Below are positions 1-6,817 of a stretch of DNA of 20,004 bases, piece by piece. The notes beneath the pieces are model-generated. The model had not been told where the DNA came from. It ran no database searches and saw only the letters and a list, made by a program, of their open reading frames with translations. Positions within the stretch are counted from its first letter, which is position 1; every line of letters begins with the position of its first letter. Source of the stretch: a virus. Where the stretch lies: positions 1 to 20,004 of IMG/VR virus record IMGVR_UViG_3300021343_000011, one strand, 5' to 3'. Both the position numbers and the translations under genes were made by a program.

Positions 1-33
1 ATTGATAGGCGGATAAATGAATTTTTTGTTCAA
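1..33 (-). CDS. Possible 5' end of the next tail gene, cut by the window edge
   Basis: Reading leftward after tail gene I, a TTG codon at 33-31 is preceded by GGAG at a short 3-base spacing and opens 11 codons (MNKKFIYPPIN) without a stop to the window edge. In P2-like phages the tail-fibre gene H follows I, so a gene is expected here. Eleven codons are too few to identify it, and the start is only one candidate. Confidence 0.25.
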   Translation of the reverse strand, partial: MNKKFIYPPIN

Positions 34-39
34 AGTCTC

Positions 40-68
40 CAGCTAGATGCTTTTACCCTTCAGCTAGA
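40..68. repeat. Short direct repeat CAGCTAGA x2 downstream of tail gene I
   Basis: CAGCTAGA occurs at 40-47 and again at 61-68, a 21-base period. On the leftward strand the match extends to TCTAGCTGRAG. It lies in the 85 bases between the stop of gene I and the left edge. No function can be assigned; it may be a chance repeat or part of the leader of the next gene. Confidence 0.3.
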
Positions 69-85
69 ATATGAGTGACTGATTG

Positions 86-538
86 TTAAATGACCAATCT
101 TGGAGATTTTGAACTCCGAAACTTGAGATCTAAGATGCGGTCTAACAGGTCTGGGTTTTGTGCCAGCTGATCGTCGCTTAAGTGCAGCGTAATCACGTCC
201 CAATCCTTGAGCGGGTCTCGCTCTTCAACCTCTACTGTGCCAACCCCCAAGCGCGAGAAGATGCGCTTAATCCCTGCCACGCTACCAGCGTCCTGGGCAT
301 TGACCAGCGCATATTTCACTCGCAGCCGATACAGGCTTTCCGGCTCTTCTTTCATGCGTTCTATATCACGCTGCCATGCCAAAAGATCCAACATGCCCAG
401 CGTGCAGGTCTCGGCGTCCAGCTGCGTTAGCGGCCACGAAAGCCAGGTTTCCACTTTGTCCCAATAAGTCTTGGCGGCCTGCTTCAGTTTGGTGAGTTCA
501 GCACCGTCCAACCAAAACGGCAGTTTGATATCAATCAT
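86..538 (-). CDS. I: Phage tail protein I (baseplate)
   Basis: A 150-aa protein of the P2 gpI family, a baseplate component of contractile tails located with gpJ at the baseplate edge where tail fibres attach. The core with WSWPLTQLDAETC, LLAWQRD and LYRLRVKYAL is typical of the family; P2 gpI is somewhat longer (about 176 aa). The ATG at 538 overlaps the stop of gene J by four bases (ATGA), which indicates translational coupling. Its position directly after J is the standard P2 order. The identification rests on motif and synteny; no search was run. The 85 bases between its stop and the edge hold only a short repeat and a possible gene start. Confidence 0.88.
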   Translation of the reverse strand: MIDIKLPFWLDGAELTKLKQAAKTYWDKVETWLSWPLTQLDAETCTLGMLDLLAWQRDIERMKEEPESLYRLRVKYALVNAQDAGSVAGIKRIFSRLGVGTVEVEERDPLKDWDVITLHLSDDQLAQNPDLLDRILDLKFRSSKSPRLVI

Positions 539-1701
539 TGCTTCGTTACCGTCAACGAGTTAATGCGGGGAATTTCCAGCGCGGGCACTAGATCGGCATT
601 CGCAAAGCTCAGTGACTCAATGCTGGGAAATTCACGGTGCAGCTCTTGTCCCAGCCGTGAAAAGCTAAAGCGCTGATAAGGCGCTGTGCGAGTGGGCGAA
701 TAATCCAGGTTTTCGCGAAAAGCAGCCCGCACAAACTGTTCAATATCCGTCGCCAATTGGGTGCTTTCCGCTGCCGTGAGATTTTCCACCTCCCAATAAT
801 CCAAACTGATATCGTGCAGGGTTTCTGCCATGGCGAACACCTGCAAGTCGTCGCCGTGGCCGTGGTTACCGTTGTCGGTGATTTCGCTTTGCACACTGGC
901 AATAAAGCTGGCATCCGGGGTGCCGATATCAAACAAAATGTAGGCATTGGCTGAGCCTGGCCCTCGTGGTGCGCCGTGCTCAAAATAAACATTGTCGGGG
1001 TGCACACCGTCAAAGCTGGAAATAATGGAACGGTACACGGCATCTGTGTGCCACTGGTTCACCGCACTGAATTGATTGCGGATGCGCAGGCGCAGTTCAT
1101 CGTCGCTTTCGGTATCCGCACCAGGTGTTAACAGCCAATCCGCTAGGTTTGTGACCGCAGTAACACCGGCAATGGGGGTTGGCAGAATCGAATAATAACC
1201 CGCCGCCAGGTTATAGGCCGCGCCCGCTTCAGTTGCCTCTACCGATACCAGCAGGTTGGCCTCTCCATCAGCAAAGCTTTTAGCTTCAGTCGTCACCAGG
1301 GAATAGATGTTGCCATTAATCGCTGCAGTCTGTACCACTGTCCCCAAAGGTATTGCCAATGTGCCAGCGGTATCCGTGCGCGTGAACTGCAACCGCCCTA
1401 CAGCCTTGGCGGCCTGTTTACGCTCCAGGTTCACGCCCCAGGCCAGGATATCCAAAAAAGTACCCGTGGCCGTTTTCGCAAAGGCTTGGGGCAATACTTG
1501 CTCAATGATTAGGTTAATCAACCACAGCACCGGCGTAGTGACCAGGTTTGTGATTAAACGCCACAAGGGCGAATACTCACTGGTATTGGTGTAACCGCTG
1601 GCGTCTACCTCAGCCTGCCATTCAGCTTTCAATTCGTCTTCGGTAGTGGGTATGCCAGCGTCTGCCACCAGCTTTTTGAAATCCGCGCTGTTGTCGCTCA
1701 C
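535..1701 (-). CDS. J: Baseplate assembly protein J
   Basis: A 388-aa baseplate J-like protein. The middle (about residues 100-260) carries hallmarks of the family: the FTRTDTAGTLAIPLGTVVQT stretch, an AGAAYNLAAGYYSILP segment, and the GADTESDDELRLRIRNQF motif. It would form wedges of the contractile-tail baseplate. It is longer than P2 gpJ (about 302 aa), with an extra N-terminal part of about 80 residues that includes a hydrophobic stretch (LITNLVTTPVLWLINLIIEQVL). The GTG start at 1701 overlaps the upstream stop as GTGA, and its own stop overlaps the start of I, so three baseplate genes are coupled. Identification is firm; the role of the N-terminal extension is unknown. Confidence 0.92.
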   Translation of the reverse strand: MSDNSADFKKLVADAGIPTTEDELKAEWQAEVDASGYTNTSEYSPLWRLITNLVTTPVLWLINLIIEQVLPQAFAKTATGTFLDILAWGVNLERKQAAKAVGRLQFTRTDTAGTLAIPLGTVVQTAAINGNIYSLVTTEAKSFADGEANLLVSVEATEAGAAYNLAAGYYSILPTPIAGVTAVTNLADWLLTPGADTESDDELRLRIRNQFSAVNQWHTDAVYRSIISSFDGVHPDNVYFEHGAPRGPGSANAYILFDIGTPDASFIASVQSEITDNGNHGHGDDLQVFAMAETLHDISLDYWEVENLTAAESTQLATDIEQFVRAAFRENLDYSPTRTAPYQRFSFSRLGQELHREFPSIESLSFANADLVPALEIPRINSLTVTKQ

Positions 1702-2012
1702 AGGTACACCTCCAGGTGGCCGTATTTCACCGTCTTAGCCGAGATATAAAAAGTTTCTGTATCTACCCGCGTCACCCGCGCCGTACCAGGTACAATTCGT
1801 TGGTCGTTTTCAACGTGTTGCTCTATGCGGTTCATGCGTTGCTGCACGGCTTCGGCGTTACGCTGTCCCACCATTTCCACCAGCAGGCCGGTTTCGCGAA
1901 TCATGTGTTGAATATCCTGGGCAATACTCGCCCGCTCACTCACCGGGCTTTCAACGTTGCCGTCAATGGCCAGGTCGTTGTCAACAATGAGTAAATCCAG
2001 GTAATCTGCCAT
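1698..2012 (-). CDS. DUF2590-like phage baseplate-region protein
   Basis: A 104-aa protein starting MADYLDLLIVDNDL, placed exactly where P2 has its baseplate genes V and W. The ...VDNDLAIDGN... opening and the central QDIQHMIRETGLLVEMVGQR block resemble the phage family DUF2590, and in outline the gp25/gpW-like baseplate proteins, whose members also have an N-terminal strand pair and then an 'iaqdI.h.I.T' helix. The in-frame ORF could begin at 2045, but the ATG at 2012 lies 14 bases after the tape-measure stop and follows a purine-rich GGGGTAAAGG, so it is preferred. The stop overlaps the GTG of J. The DUF2590 name is from memory of the family; the baseplate role is inferred from position. 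Confidence 0.7.
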   Translation of the reverse strand: MADYLDLLIVDNDLAIDGNVESPVSERASIAQDIQHMIRETGLLVEMVGQRNAEAVQQRMNRIEQHVENDQRIVPGTARVTRVDTETFYISAKTVKYGHLEVYL

Positions 2013-2025
2013 TGCCTTTACCCCG

Positions 2026-3957
2026 TTAAGCCAGGGCCAATTCATCAGCCAGCAAGAAACCGTTTACCGGTTGATTGGTGTGGATTTCCATCTTCTCCAC
2101 CGTCGTGCCCTTGTTGTGGGTTGCATTGCTGATTTGCTGCATCAATCCGCCTGTAGGCACAGCGTTCAACCTGTCGCCACTGATCCGGCCTGCCACCTGG
2201 TTCATGGCGTCCCGCTCCTGCTCCACTTTTTGGTTGAGGTTTAAGCTGTTGTCGCCACCAAACAGCCCGGCAATGGACTGAATCAACCCATTGTCGGCCA
2301 CGGTCTTGAGGAACCCGGCAAACAAGTTGGTGGCCTGCCACACCTTTTGAATCAGCCAGCCTATGGCGCTGGCCACAGCCCCTATTACCGTGCCTATGGC
2401 CTGAAACAGGGTCAGCACGTTGTTAAACACCGTGGTGACACCAAACAGGTCAAACAGGAGCTTCCAGCCGTCAATGATCATACCCAGCCCATCCCACAGA
2501 AAAGACAAGGAGGCGGTTAACCCCTGCACCGCCAGGCGCAGGAGCTGGAATACCACGGACTTTGCCAGGGCCGCCTGCACTTTGTCCCAATAGATGACTA
2601 AGCCCGCGAGAGCGGCTCCCAGGAGCAATACGCCCCCCACCACCCAGGTAATGGGGTTGGCCCAGAGTGCGGCATTGAACAGCAGCAGGGCTGTGCGCCC
2701 TACCAGCAGGATAGAGTGCCACCCGGCCATGGCCATACCTGCCACCCCAGTGGCCAGCGAAAAGGCGCTGACGGCGGCCACAAGACCAAATACCACCAGG
2801 GTGCCTATACCAATCACGCGGGTCAGGTTGGGAAATAGCTCTGTCCAGCGCACAATGGCCTCGCCACCGCTGATCAAGCTGTTAGCCAGGGGCACCAGCA
2901 CTGGCTGCATGACTCGGCCAAACACCGTCTTCACGGCCTCTCCCACAGCCCCCAGGCGCTCCCAGGGGTCAACCATGGCATCAGCCATCTCCATGGCCTT
3001 ATCCATGCCGTTGAGGCTGCCCAGGGCGCTGATATTGCCTGCCAGGCCCTCAACGTTCTGGGATAGCAGCTTGATCAGGCCCACGGCCTCTTTGGTACCA
3101 AACGCTTTTCTGAGTGCGTCAGATTCCGCCACGGTGTCGATTTCGCCGTATTTGCTCTGGATCTTCTGGAGGATATCCACCATGGGCAGTAGCTTGCCCT
3201 GGCTATCGGTGAACCTCAGCCCCAGTTCCGCCTGGGCCTTGCCCACGCCCGCCAGGAAGGATTTGTACTTGGTGCCTGCCTCTGACCCACTCATGGTGGC
3301 CTGCAGCGTGCCCAGGATCGCCATTTGCTCATTCATGGCAACACCGTGGCTCTGGGCCTCAGCGCCCAGATTGGCGAAGCTGGCGGCCATCTCGCTACCC
3401 GTGGTCTTGAACATCTGCACCGCGCTCGCGGTTTGACCGGCCAGCATCTGCACCCACTCGGCCTTACCCATCTGATTAGCGGTGTTCTGGAAAATACCGT
3501 ACATGGTGCCCATGTAGTCGGTAATGGTGCCGGTATCGGATTTGGTGGCCTTGGCCAGCACACCACTGGCCTGGGTGAACTTGGACAGCTCATTGCCCGT
3601 TAAACCGGCAATGGCACTTTGGATATCGTAGGAGGAGCGCACAAAGTCGGTGGCGCTCTCACCGTAGCGGGTGGAAAAAGACAAGGCAGTCTTCTCCAGT
3701 TGTTTGAGGGCGCTATCCGCTACCCCCAGGCTTTTGACTTCACCCAAAGCCCGATCCATCTCAATGGCAGGTGATAAAATGGAAGACAATGCATAGCCCG
3801 TGGAGAACAACCCCGCAGCGCCCACACCTACCTGGGCAAAACCCTGGGTGGCACGCCTGTTTAACTGGTCGATTTGAGCCGCTATTTTTCCCGCAGGGCC
3901 GCTGACCTTGTCAATCAGCGACACACTAAAGAGCAATTTTTCTAAACGAGAACTCAT
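2026..3957 (-). CDS. T: Tail tape measure protein
   Basis: A 643-aa tape measure protein that sets tail length and is threaded through the tube. The N-terminal third matches the TP901-type core: MDRALGEVKSLGV, LSFSTRYGESATDFVRSSYD, ASGVLAKATKSDTGTITDYM and SHGVAMNEQMAILGTL. The middle (about 370-470) and parts of the C-terminal third are strongly hydrophobic with several potential membrane-spanning segments (for example VIGIGTLVVFGLVAAVSAFS), as expected for a protein that may help genome passage at the inner membrane. It is shorter than P2 gpT (about 815 aa), which suggests a shorter tail. It follows the chaperone pair E/E' but with a lipoprotein gene inserted between them. The ATG at 3957 is preceded by a modest GGAAA. 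Confidence 0.95.
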   Translation of the reverse strand: MSSRLEKLLFSVSLIDKVSGPAGKIAAQIDQLNRRATQGFAQVGVGAAGLFSTGYALSSILSPAIEMDRALGEVKSLGVADSALKQLEKTALSFSTRYGESATDFVRSSYDIQSAIAGLTGNELSKFTQASGVLAKATKSDTGTITDYMGTMYGIFQNTANQMGKAEWVQMLAGQTASAVQMFKTTGSEMAASFANLGAEAQSHGVAMNEQMAILGTLQATMSGSEAGTKYKSFLAGVGKAQAELGLRFTDSQGKLLPMVDILQKIQSKYGEIDTVAESDALRKAFGTKEAVGLIKLLSQNVEGLAGNISALGSLNGMDKAMEMADAMVDPWERLGAVGEAVKTVFGRVMQPVLVPLANSLISGGEAIVRWTELFPNLTRVIGIGTLVVFGLVAAVSAFSLATGVAGMAMAGWHSILLVGRTALLLFNAALWANPITWVVGGVLLLGAALAGLVIYWDKVQAALAKSVVFQLLRLAVQGLTASLSFLWDGLGMIIDGWKLLFDLFGVTTVFNNVLTLFQAIGTVIGAVASAIGWLIQKVWQATNLFAGFLKTVADNGLIQSIAGLFGGDNSLNLNQKVEQERDAMNQVAGRISGDRLNAVPTGGLMQQISNATHNKGTTVEKMEIHTNQPVNGFLLADELALA

Positions 3958-4007
3958 AGTGTTTCCAAAGGTTCAGTGCTGCAGTCTTTGTGCATCAGGA
4001 AATTGGT

Positions 4008-4415
4008 TCACAGTCTTATAGTCTGTATCTCTAAGCGACGTCGGATTTCCTCAACAGGTACCCGGCGCAACCATTCAAACTCTTGCGGATTCAGGGGGAA
4101 CGGGGCGGCACTGTTGTTATCAACGCAGGTGTTGCCATGGCACAAAAAAGCATGAGCGCTATTCGTATTGACTGGCAAACCAATCCATAACGTACCGCCT
4201 ACCTGTTCCTGCAACGTAATCGCGTAGTCTTCGCAGTCACCATAGACAGTGCCGCTACTGGCCAGTCTTATCCATTCGTCGCCAATGTCGTAACGATAAA
4301 CGAATCTGGCATCTAACTGGTTCTTCTCGCGCATCACGTCCGCCGTGCTGACGCATCCAGAAAGGAATGCCACAAATATCCCCACTAAAAGTAAATAAGC
4401 ACTTCTGAATTTCAT
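4008..4415 (-). CDS. Lipoprotein with a transglutaminase-like cysteine peptidase (C93-type) motif
   Basis: A 135-aa protein with an N-terminal signal peptide (KFR, then hydrophobic YLLLVGIFVAFL) and a lipobox LSGC with C21, so it should be a lipoprotein. The mature part contains GDCEDYAITL (C61), then AHAFL (H88) and CVDNN (D99). This Cys-His-Asp order matches bacterial transglutaminase-like cysteine proteinases (family C93), which carry GDCEDYA. It lies between the tail chaperone and the tape measure, an unusual place for an envelope protein. A perfect palindrome GGTTGCAACC (4416-4425) abuts the ATG, with AGAGG just upstream as the likely ribosome site. It could be a cargo gene altering the envelope (exclusion, lysis aid) or a virion-associated enzyme; the activity is inferred from motif alone. 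Confidence 0.72.
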   Translation of the reverse strand: MKFRSAYLLLVGIFVAFLSGCVSTADVMREKNQLDARFVYRYDIGDEWIRLASSGTVYGDCEDYAITLQEQVGGTLWIGLPVNTNSAHAFLCHGNTCVDNNSAAPFPLNPQEFEWLRRVPVEEIRRRLEIQTIRL

Positions 4416-4454
4416 GGTTGCAACCTCTACCTTGCGTCAGTCAATCCTTGGCGG

Positions 4455-4652
4455 TCACTTACCGCTAAAAGCACGGCCAATACCATTAGCAATCGCGGCT
4501 TCCAGGTTCTGGCACTCCCGCTTTTCCAGGTACAGCGCCAGCCCCATGGTTTCTTCGGTTACGGGCTGACCTGGTAGATACCTGGCCACCAGGGCGCGCA
4601 GCTGGTCGTAGCCGTTGTTTTCGATCTGCTCCGCTATGCGCTGCGCTTTTTT
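4455..4652 (-). CDS. E': E' extension of the tail assembly chaperone, reached by -1 frameshift
   Basis: After the slip at 4646-4652, the -1 frame stays open for 63 codons and ends at the TGA at 4457-4455. It encodes AQRIAEQIENNGYDQLRALV, then LPGQPVTEETMGLALYLEKR and a C-terminal ANGIGRAFSGK. No convincing independent start precedes it, so it is expressed as a 154-aa fusion: 91 residues of E plus these 63. In P2 the E+E' fusion, like lambda G-T, loads the tape measure during tail assembly. The coherent composition and the precise heptamer support this strongly, although the frame has no start codon of its own. Confidence 0.85.
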   Translation of the reverse strand, partial: KKAQRIAEQIENNGYDQLRALVARYLPGQPVTEETMGLALYLEKRECQNLEAAIANGIGRAFSGK

Positions 4653-4918
4653 GCAGTGATCGCCAGATCAGGGGTATATTCCTGCAGAACAGCGCCAACC
4701 AGATCCATTTCAATACCAGGCGCGGATTTAATCAGCTCCAGCAACGCTTTCTCATCGTCTTTTTGAACTGTTCCCACCAAAAAGTTATGGCTAGGAGCCA
4801 CCTTGCTGTTGGGCAATAAGCTATTGACGTACTTGTTGTACGATTCACGAGTGACTTCAAAACAATAGGTCTTCTCGCCAACAGTAACGTCTATGATTTG
4901 TGCGGCAGATTTAGTCAT
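4634..4918 (-). CDS. E: Tail assembly chaperone E
   Basis: A 94-aa protein in the position of P2 gpE, the short form of the tail assembly chaperone that coats the tape measure before tube polymerisation. It opens with MTKSAAQIIDVTVGEKTYCF and ends ITAKKRSA just after a slippery run, where part of the ribosomes should shift to the E' frame. A good ribosome site (AAAGGAG) precedes the ATG at 4918, and the gene overlaps the small holin's stop by eight bases. Sequence similarity to named families is weak by eye; the call rests on size, position before the tape measure and the frameshift architecture. Confidence 0.8.
   Translation of the reverse strand: MTKSAAQIIDVTVGEKTYCFEVTRESYNKYVNSLLPNSKVAPSHNFLVGTVQKDDEKALLELIKSAPGIEMDLVGAVLQEYTPDLAITAKKRSA
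4646..4652 (-). promoter_or_regulatory. Programmed -1 ribosomal frameshift site (A AAA AAG)
   Basis: Reading leftward, the heptamer A-AAA-AAG sits in the right phase (gcA AAA AAG) four codons before the E stop. A AAA AAG is among the most efficient -1 slippery heptamers known in E. coli. Slipping joins E to the open E' frame. P2 itself uses a T-run heptamer at the equivalent place. Downstream stimulatory structure was not resolved by eye. Confidence 0.88.
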
Positions 4919-5117
4919 TGCTATTTACTCCTTTCGAATGTTGCTGGTGTGGCTGTTGTGCCAGCTCCAGGTGTTTATGTTTGTAGTACCAATTAATCAG
5001 CATGGTGATAAAACCGGTGACCAGTACGCCCAGAGATACCCACTGATTAAACGTCAATCCATGCAGTGAACCGAAAATTACAGCCAGCCAGTGGGCGGCC
5101 AAGTTGTCTTTTTCCAC
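4911..5117 (-). CDS. Small HP1-type phage holin
   Basis: A 68-aa protein with one clear membrane segment (about residues 23-43: FNQWVSLGVLVTGFITMLIN) followed by WYYKHKH, the arrangement of the small P2/HP1-like phage holin family (a TM ending in NWYYK and a charged tail). The in-frame ORF extends upstream to 5228 inside the preceding holin gene, but GTG at 5117 is preferred: AAGGGA lies seven bases before it and the upstream gene's TAA overlaps that site. It ends inside the start of E. With the 3-TM holin just upstream it may act as partner or antiholin; which one makes the lethal hole cannot be told. Confidence 0.75.
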   Translation of the reverse strand: MEKDNLAAHWLAVIFGSLHGLTFNQWVSLGVLVTGFITMLINWYYKHKHLELAQQPHQQHSKGVNSND

Positions 5118-5128
5118 GCGGTTATCCC

Positions 5129-5680
5129 TTACTGCTTTTTGCCAGTGTTTAATGGAAAAGCGTTCTTTAACTTGCTGCCGAGGCTGGAGCCAAAAAAGAA
5201 ACCAATCACCTGTTGGCGTTCCTGCCAAAGCGCAGTCACACTGCCGCCTATCAAGTTGCCCAACGCCATAGCAACAGCGGTATCCTCCACATACTGCAGC
5301 ACCAGGACGTTACACAGCAGTAACAGCGCCACCACTTTGTGGTTTTGGCTGATTACTTGCTCAGCAACCTTGTCCGCCATAGCATTTTTATGGCCGTACA
5401 TTTCGCGGGCGCTTTGCACGTCTTCCAGGTAAGCCAGCTTTAATTCGTGCTCTTTTTCGAGTAGCTTCTGTTTCACCGCTTCCGCTTCGTCCTGGTACAG
5501 CTTCACGCGCTCCAGGGCTTCCTCTGGTGTGGCAGAGTTGGTGGCCACCTGGGCAATATGGGTAATCTTCTGTGCGGTTTTCTCGCCCAGTTTTTCCCCC
5601 AACTTGTTTTTGATCCAATCGCCCAGTCCGGTGTATTTGGCAATGCCCTTGGCGATGGTAATTGCAGTTACGGGGTCCAT
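5129..5680 (-). CDS. 3-TM holin (gene-transfer-agent holin family)
   Basis: A 183-aa protein resembling the 'holin of 3TMs, for gene-transfer release' family. The N-terminal part is amphipathic (MDPVTAITIAKGIAKYTGLG), residues 55-90 form a charged helix, and the C-terminal half holds hydrophobic segments at about 115-131 (VVALLLLCNVLVLQYV) and 134-152, ending in the characteristic VIGFFFGSSLGSK. It would permeabilise the inner membrane to release the lysin. Its ATG at 5680 overlaps the lysin stop by 13 bases, so lysin and holin are coupled. Family match by eye is good. Confidence 0.82.
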   Translation of the reverse strand: MDPVTAITIAKGIAKYTGLGDWIKNKLGEKLGEKTAQKITHIAQVATNSATPEEALERVKLYQDEAEAVKQKLLEKEHELKLAYLEDVQSAREMYGHKNAMADKVAEQVISQNHKVVALLLLCNVLVLQYVEDTAVAMALGNLIGGSVTALWQERQQVIGFFFGSSLGSKLKNAFPLNTGKKQ

Positions 5681-6300
5681 AAGTCGCCTTCATCCAAAAG
5701 TGTGTAGGTAAAGCTGTTGCCGTACAGTGCCGCTGCTTTACGACACAGGGCCATCAACAGAGCGAAGTCATCTGGATTGGCCAGCACCTGGCAGCCGGCA
5801 GACCAGCGGTTTACTGTGCTGCTGGTGCCCTCAGCGCTGGCACGGTGACAGTTAATGCCAAAATGGCCCCGCTCTTCCGGCATATACAGCATGTCCAATA
5901 CCGCATCTTTATTGTTATCGCGGTAAACGGTCACCAGGCCACGCTGTACCAGGGCGTCATACTTACCCTGGTGTTTGCCCAGCTGCCACAGGCCACGGTA
6001 CTGACCCGGTTTCACAATCGCAGTGCCCTCAAGATTGATTGGCTGTTCTCGCCAATACACACCGGGATCAGTGGTGCAGTCAAAAACAAACAGGTGTGGG
6101 CGTTCAACCGTGCGAAACGCCACGGCCAAACGGTCATTGAACGTGTTGGCCCTGTTGTCCCTGGTGCGAATCCCCACCAGGTTGAGGTTGTAGTCGCCGT
6201 TATCAAACCAGGCATAGCCCTTGGCAATCATGGTGGTTTGCAACTGTCCAAACCTAACCCGTATATTCTCTTGCACTGTTCCATTTCCCCCGCTGTTCAC
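5668..6300 (-). CDS. Putative endolysin with L,D-transpeptidase (YkuD)-like active site
   Basis: A 210-aa protein located directly upstream of the holins, so most likely the cell-wall lytic enzyme. The C-terminal half has GHFGINCHRA (H146, H152), then after 14 residues S167-A-G169-C170, the H-X14-17-S/T-x-G-C signature of YkuD-type L,D-transpeptidases. Upstream are strand-rich blocks such as HLFVFDCTTDPGVYW and LYMPEERG. No signal peptide or membrane segment is seen, so export would depend on the holin. The frame opens at GTG 6300; a second GTG at 6276, after GGGGGA, is also possible. It could cut peptidoglycan cross-links rather than form them. Enzyme class is inferred from the motif; the lysis role is from context. 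Confidence 0.75.
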   Translation of the reverse strand: MNSGGNGTVQENIRVRFGQLQTTMIAKGYAWFDNGDYNLNLVGIRTRDNRANTFNDRLAVAFRTVERPHLFVFDCTTDPGVYWREQPINLEGTAIVKPGQYRGLWQLGKHQGKYDALVQRGLVTVYRDNNKDAVLDMLYMPEERGHFGINCHRASAEGTSSTVNRWSAGCQVLANPDDFALLMALCRKAAALYGNSFTYTLLDEGDLWTP

Positions 6301-6325
6301 AAGGCCTGCGCTTGGCGTTTAACCG

Positions 6326-6778
6326 TTAAACCAGGTTTTCGGTTTCGCTGGCATCGATATAGGGCGTACCGTTTATGCGCACAAAATCGCGACTGGTCAC
6401 GTCATAGGGCAACTTGTGTTTCAACTTTTCGCCGCCAGTGGCCGCCGCGTTTATCAGATCGCTAATACGCAGCTTGCAGCCAAAGGCCTCTACATTTAGC
6501 TCAATGTCGGGGCTGGCGGCATTCATCACCACGTCGAAAGCTTCCAGGGCGCTAAAACTGCCCGCACTATTGGCGGCATCCAAAATGGTATTGAGGTTAG
6601 TCGTGTCCACCTCGATGTCACCGTTGGCTTTTTTGTCGCCATTGATCCAGCCATCCGGCACGCCTTTGGTCATGGCAACGCCGGTATTGTCCTCAATGTT
6701 CAGTGTGATGTTCTCCACATGCACCAGCATGGAACCAATCATCACATCAACATCCTTACCGCTTAGTTTCTGGCCCAT
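6326..6778 (-). CDS. FII: Major tail tube protein
   Basis: A 150-aa protein directly downstream of the sheath gene, the fixed place of the tube subunit in contractile-tail phages. It reads MGQKLSGKDVDVMIGSMLVH and contains GWINGDKKANGDIEVDTTNL and a C-terminal SDLINAAATGGEKLKHKLPY, a pattern seen in P2-like tube proteins of marine phages (GxxxGDxxLDTxxF-like). Subunits stack as hexameric rings inside the sheath. GGAG precedes the ATG at 6778. P2 FII is about 172 aa, so this is slightly shorter. Position makes the call strong; sequence similarity to P2 FII itself is limited by eye. Confidence 0.82.
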   Translation of the reverse strand: MGQKLSGKDVDVMIGSMLVHVENITLNIEDNTGVAMTKGVPDGWINGDKKANGDIEVDTTNLNTILDAANSAGSFSALEAFDVVMNAASPDIELNVEAFGCKLRISDLINAAATGGEKLKHKLPYDVTSRDFVRINGTPYIDASETENLV

Positions 6779-6817
6779 TGTTTTTGCTCCGCGTTAATTA
6801 ACCAGGCAGAGGCACGG

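Noticed and set aside
2594-3436. A 280-aa open frame on the rightward strand
   Set aside because: Antisense to the tape measure gene, low-complexity Thr/Ser/Pro-rich translation, no ribosome site or family likeness.
4486-4713. A 75-aa frame at the E/E' junction
   Set aside because: It is in the third frame, not the frame reached by the -1 slip; its Arg/Pro-rich translation is a shadow.
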